DNA of 6,865 nt from Planctomycetaceae bacterium (lineage in GTDB: Bacteria > Planctomycetota > Planctomycetia > Pirellulales > UBA1268). A program made the translations under genes and the position numbers. The stretch covers positions 1 to 6,865 of the forward strand of contig SIAG01000227.1 of NCBI GenBank assembly GCA_009691925.1. The letters are read 5' to 3'. The notes under the pieces were generated by a model that searched no databases, had not been told where the DNA came from, and saw only the letters and a program-made list of their open reading frames with translations. Of this stretch, positions 5,256-6,865 are shown piece after piece. Numbering within the stretch: position 1 is the stretch's first letter; every line of letters begins with the position of its first letter.

Positions 5256-6865
5256 TCAGTGTTGGAGCTTCTTGTAGCGGAAGCGGTGCGGCTCATCGGC
5301 CCCCATCCCCTGGCGCTCGCGCCGGTTGACCTCGTAGGCCTCGAAGTTCCCCTCGCAGACGTGGACGTAGCCGTCCCCTTCGAAGGCGATGATGTGGGTG
5401 GCGAGGCGATCGAGGAACCACCGATCGTGGGTGATGACCACGACCGAGCCTGCGAAGCTCGTGATCCCCTCCTCGAGGGAACGGAGCGTATCGATGTCGA
5501 GGTCGTTGGTCGGTTCGTCGAGGAGGAGGAGGTTGGCGCCACCCCGGAGAAGCTTCGCGAGATGGACGCGATTGCGTTCGCCGCCGGAGAGCGTCCCGAC
5601 CTTCTTCTGCTGGTCAGGCCCCTGGAAGTTGAACTTGGCGACGTAGCTCCGCGCATTGACCGTCCGCTTGCCGAGCTCAATCGTGTCATGCCCGCCGGAG
5701 ATCTCCTGGAACACCGTCTTGGTGGGATCGAGGGCATCGCGGCTCTGGTCGACGTAGCCGATGTCGACGGTGGCCCCGATGCGGAGGATGCCGGAATCGG
5801 GCTTCTCTTGGCCGACGAGCATCCGGAAGAGCGTCGTCTTGCCGGCGCCGTTGGGCCCGATGATGCCGACGATCCCCCCGGGGGGGAGGCGGAAGGAGAG
5901 GTTTTCAAACAGCACCTTGTCGCCGAAGGCCTTGGAGAGTCCCTCCCCCTCGATGACCAGATCGCCGAGCGGACGGCTGGCCGGGATGAAGATCTCCACC
6001 TCGGAGTCGCGGGTGGAGGCCTGTTCGGCGGCCAGCTTCTCGTAGGACGAGACCCGGGCCTTGCTCTTGGCCTGCCGTGCCTTCGGCGACATCCGGATCC
6101 ACTCCAGCTCCTTGTCGAGCGTTTTCTGCCGGACGCTGGCTTGCTTCTCCTCGAGCTCCAGGCGGGCCTTCTTCTGAAACAGCCACGACGAATAATTCCC
6201 CTCGAAGGGGATTCCCCGCCCGTGGTCGACCTCGAGGATCCATTTCGCGACGTTGTCGAGGAAGTAGCGGTCGTGGGTCACGGCCACGACGGTACCGGCA
6301 TATTCCGCGAGGTGCTTCTCGAGCCAGTTGACGCTCTCGGCGTCGAGATGGTTCGTTGGTTCGTCGAGAAGGAGCATGTCGGGGCGTTCGAGGAGGAGCT
6401 TGCACAGCGCCACGCGCCGCCGCTCGCCGCCGGAGAGGTTGGTCACCTCCCAATCACCGGGCGGGAGATTCATCGCGTCCATCGCGATCTCCACCCGCCG
6501 GTCGAGATCCCAGGCCCCGCGGGCCTCGATCTGGTCTTGGACGGTGGCCTGCTCCGAGAGCAATTTTTCCATCTCTTCCGGCTCCATCGGCTCCCCCAGA
6601 CGGGCGTTGATTGCCTCGAACCGGATGAGGATGGCCCGCGTCGGGGCGACGGCCTCCATGACGTTCTCAAACACCGACTTCGTCGGGTCGAGCCTCGGCT
6701 CCTGCTCCAGATAGCCGGCCGTGTAGCCGTCGGCGAGGCGGGTTTCCCCTTCGTACTCCCGGTCGATGCCCGCCATGATCTTCATGAGCGTGCTCTTTCC
6801 GGAGCCGTTGCGGCCGAGGAGGCCGATCTTCGCCCCCGGATAGAAGGCGATATTGATGTTCTTGA
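5256..6865 (-). CDS. ettA: Energy-dependent translational throttle protein EttA (ABC-F), 5' end outside window
   Basis: About 535 residues are visible and the N-terminal 20-30 are lost at the window edge; the E. coli protein has 555. EttA is a cytoplasmic ABC-F ATPase without membrane segments that binds the ribosomal E site and gates early elongation according to the ATP/ADP ratio. Numbered from the first full visible codon: Walker A GRNGSGKST (17-25), an arm insertion (about 85-135), signature LSGGE (143-147), Walker B LLLDEPTNHLD (164-174, catalytic Glu168) and a His switch in THDR. The charged linker that touches P-site tRNA follows (about 221-281, with KELEWIRMSPKARQAKSKAR). The second domain has GPNGAGKTT (336-344), LSGGE (425-429) and LLLDEPTNDLD with Glu450. 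Both ATP sites look intact. The arm and linker make EttA far more likely than Uup or an antibiotic-resistance ABC-F. An internal ATG at 6785 lies after the first Walker A and is not the start. No regulation can be read because the promoter is outside the window. Confidence 0.95.
   Translation of the reverse strand, partial: KNINIAFYPGAKIGLLGRNGSGKSTLMKIMAGIDREYEGETRLADGYTAGYLEQEPRLDPTKSVFENVMEAVAPTRAILIRFEAINARLGEPMEPEEMEKLLSEQATVQDQIEARGAWDLDRRVEIAMDAMNLPPGDWEVTNLSGGERRRVALCKLLLERPDMLLLDEPTNHLDAESVNWLEKHLAEYAGTVVAVTHDRYFLDNVAKWILEVDHGRGIPFEGNYSSWLFQKKARLELEEKQASVRQKTLDKELEWIRMSPKARQAKSKARVSSYEKLAAEQASTRDSEVEIFIPASRPLGDLVIEGEGLSKAFGDKVLFENLSFRLPPGGIVGIIGPNGAGKTTLFRMLVGQEKPDSGILRIGATVDIGYVDQSRDALDPTKTVFQEISGGHDTIELGKRTVNARSYVAKFNFQGPDQQKKVGTLSGGERNRVHLAKLLRGGANLLLLDEPTNDLDIDTLRSLEEGITSFAGSVVVITHDRWFLDRLATHIIAFEGDGYVHVCEGNFEAYEVNRRERQGMGADEPHRFRYKKLQH

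Noticed and set aside
6783..6785. ATG at 6785 as the start of ettA
   Set aside because: The same frame continues to the window edge and encodes the first Walker A motif upstream of this ATG, so it is an internal methionine.

Overview
The window is a stretch of G+C-rich bacterial chromosome (roughly two-thirds G+C by eye) carrying housekeeping and isoprenoid genes. All five complete genes and the one clear edge-truncated gene belong to recognisable families. The combination of a three-gene squalene module (hpnC-hpnD-hpnE), an ispH of the non-mevalonate (MEP) pathway and a bacterial EttA-type ABC-F protein indicates a Gram-negative-type bacterium. A planctomycete is my best guess from the gene content and protein style, but nothing in the sequence proves it. 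I see no mobile element, CRISPR array, tRNA or rRNA.

Layout: (1) bases 1-41 probably hold the tail of a plus-strand gene that begins outside the window. (2) 63-809 (+) is a nucleoside phosphorylase/nucleosidase-family protein, most like the hopanoid-associated HpnG. (3) 4128 down to 852 (-) is a tightly overlapping operon, hpnC > hpnD > hpnE. It makes squalene from farnesyl diphosphate via presqualene diphosphate and hydroxysqualene. (4) 4129-4259 is the divergent regulatory region between hpnC and ispH, with two short perfect palindromes and a T8/A8 tract. (5) 4260-5216 (+) is ispH, the last enzyme of the MEP pathway. (6) 5256-6865 (-) is ettA, convergent with ispH and cut at its N-terminus by the window edge.

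How they work together: IspH produces IPP and DMAPP, which prenyl transferases outside the window would condense to farnesyl diphosphate. HpnD joins two farnesyl diphosphates to presqualene diphosphate, HpnC converts that to hydroxysqualene, and HpnE reduces it to squalene. The HpnG-like protein would fit the later step that removes adenine from adenosylhopane, if the organism makes hopanoids. No squalene-hopene cyclase, sterol gene or C30-carotenoid gene is visible, so the final use of the squalene cannot be read here. EttA is a translation factor with no evident link to the pathway.

I found no clearly novel system. The points most worth a second look are the divergent ispH/hpnC control region, the unsettled substrate of the HpnG-like protein, and a small tandem repeat across the hpnC start codon.
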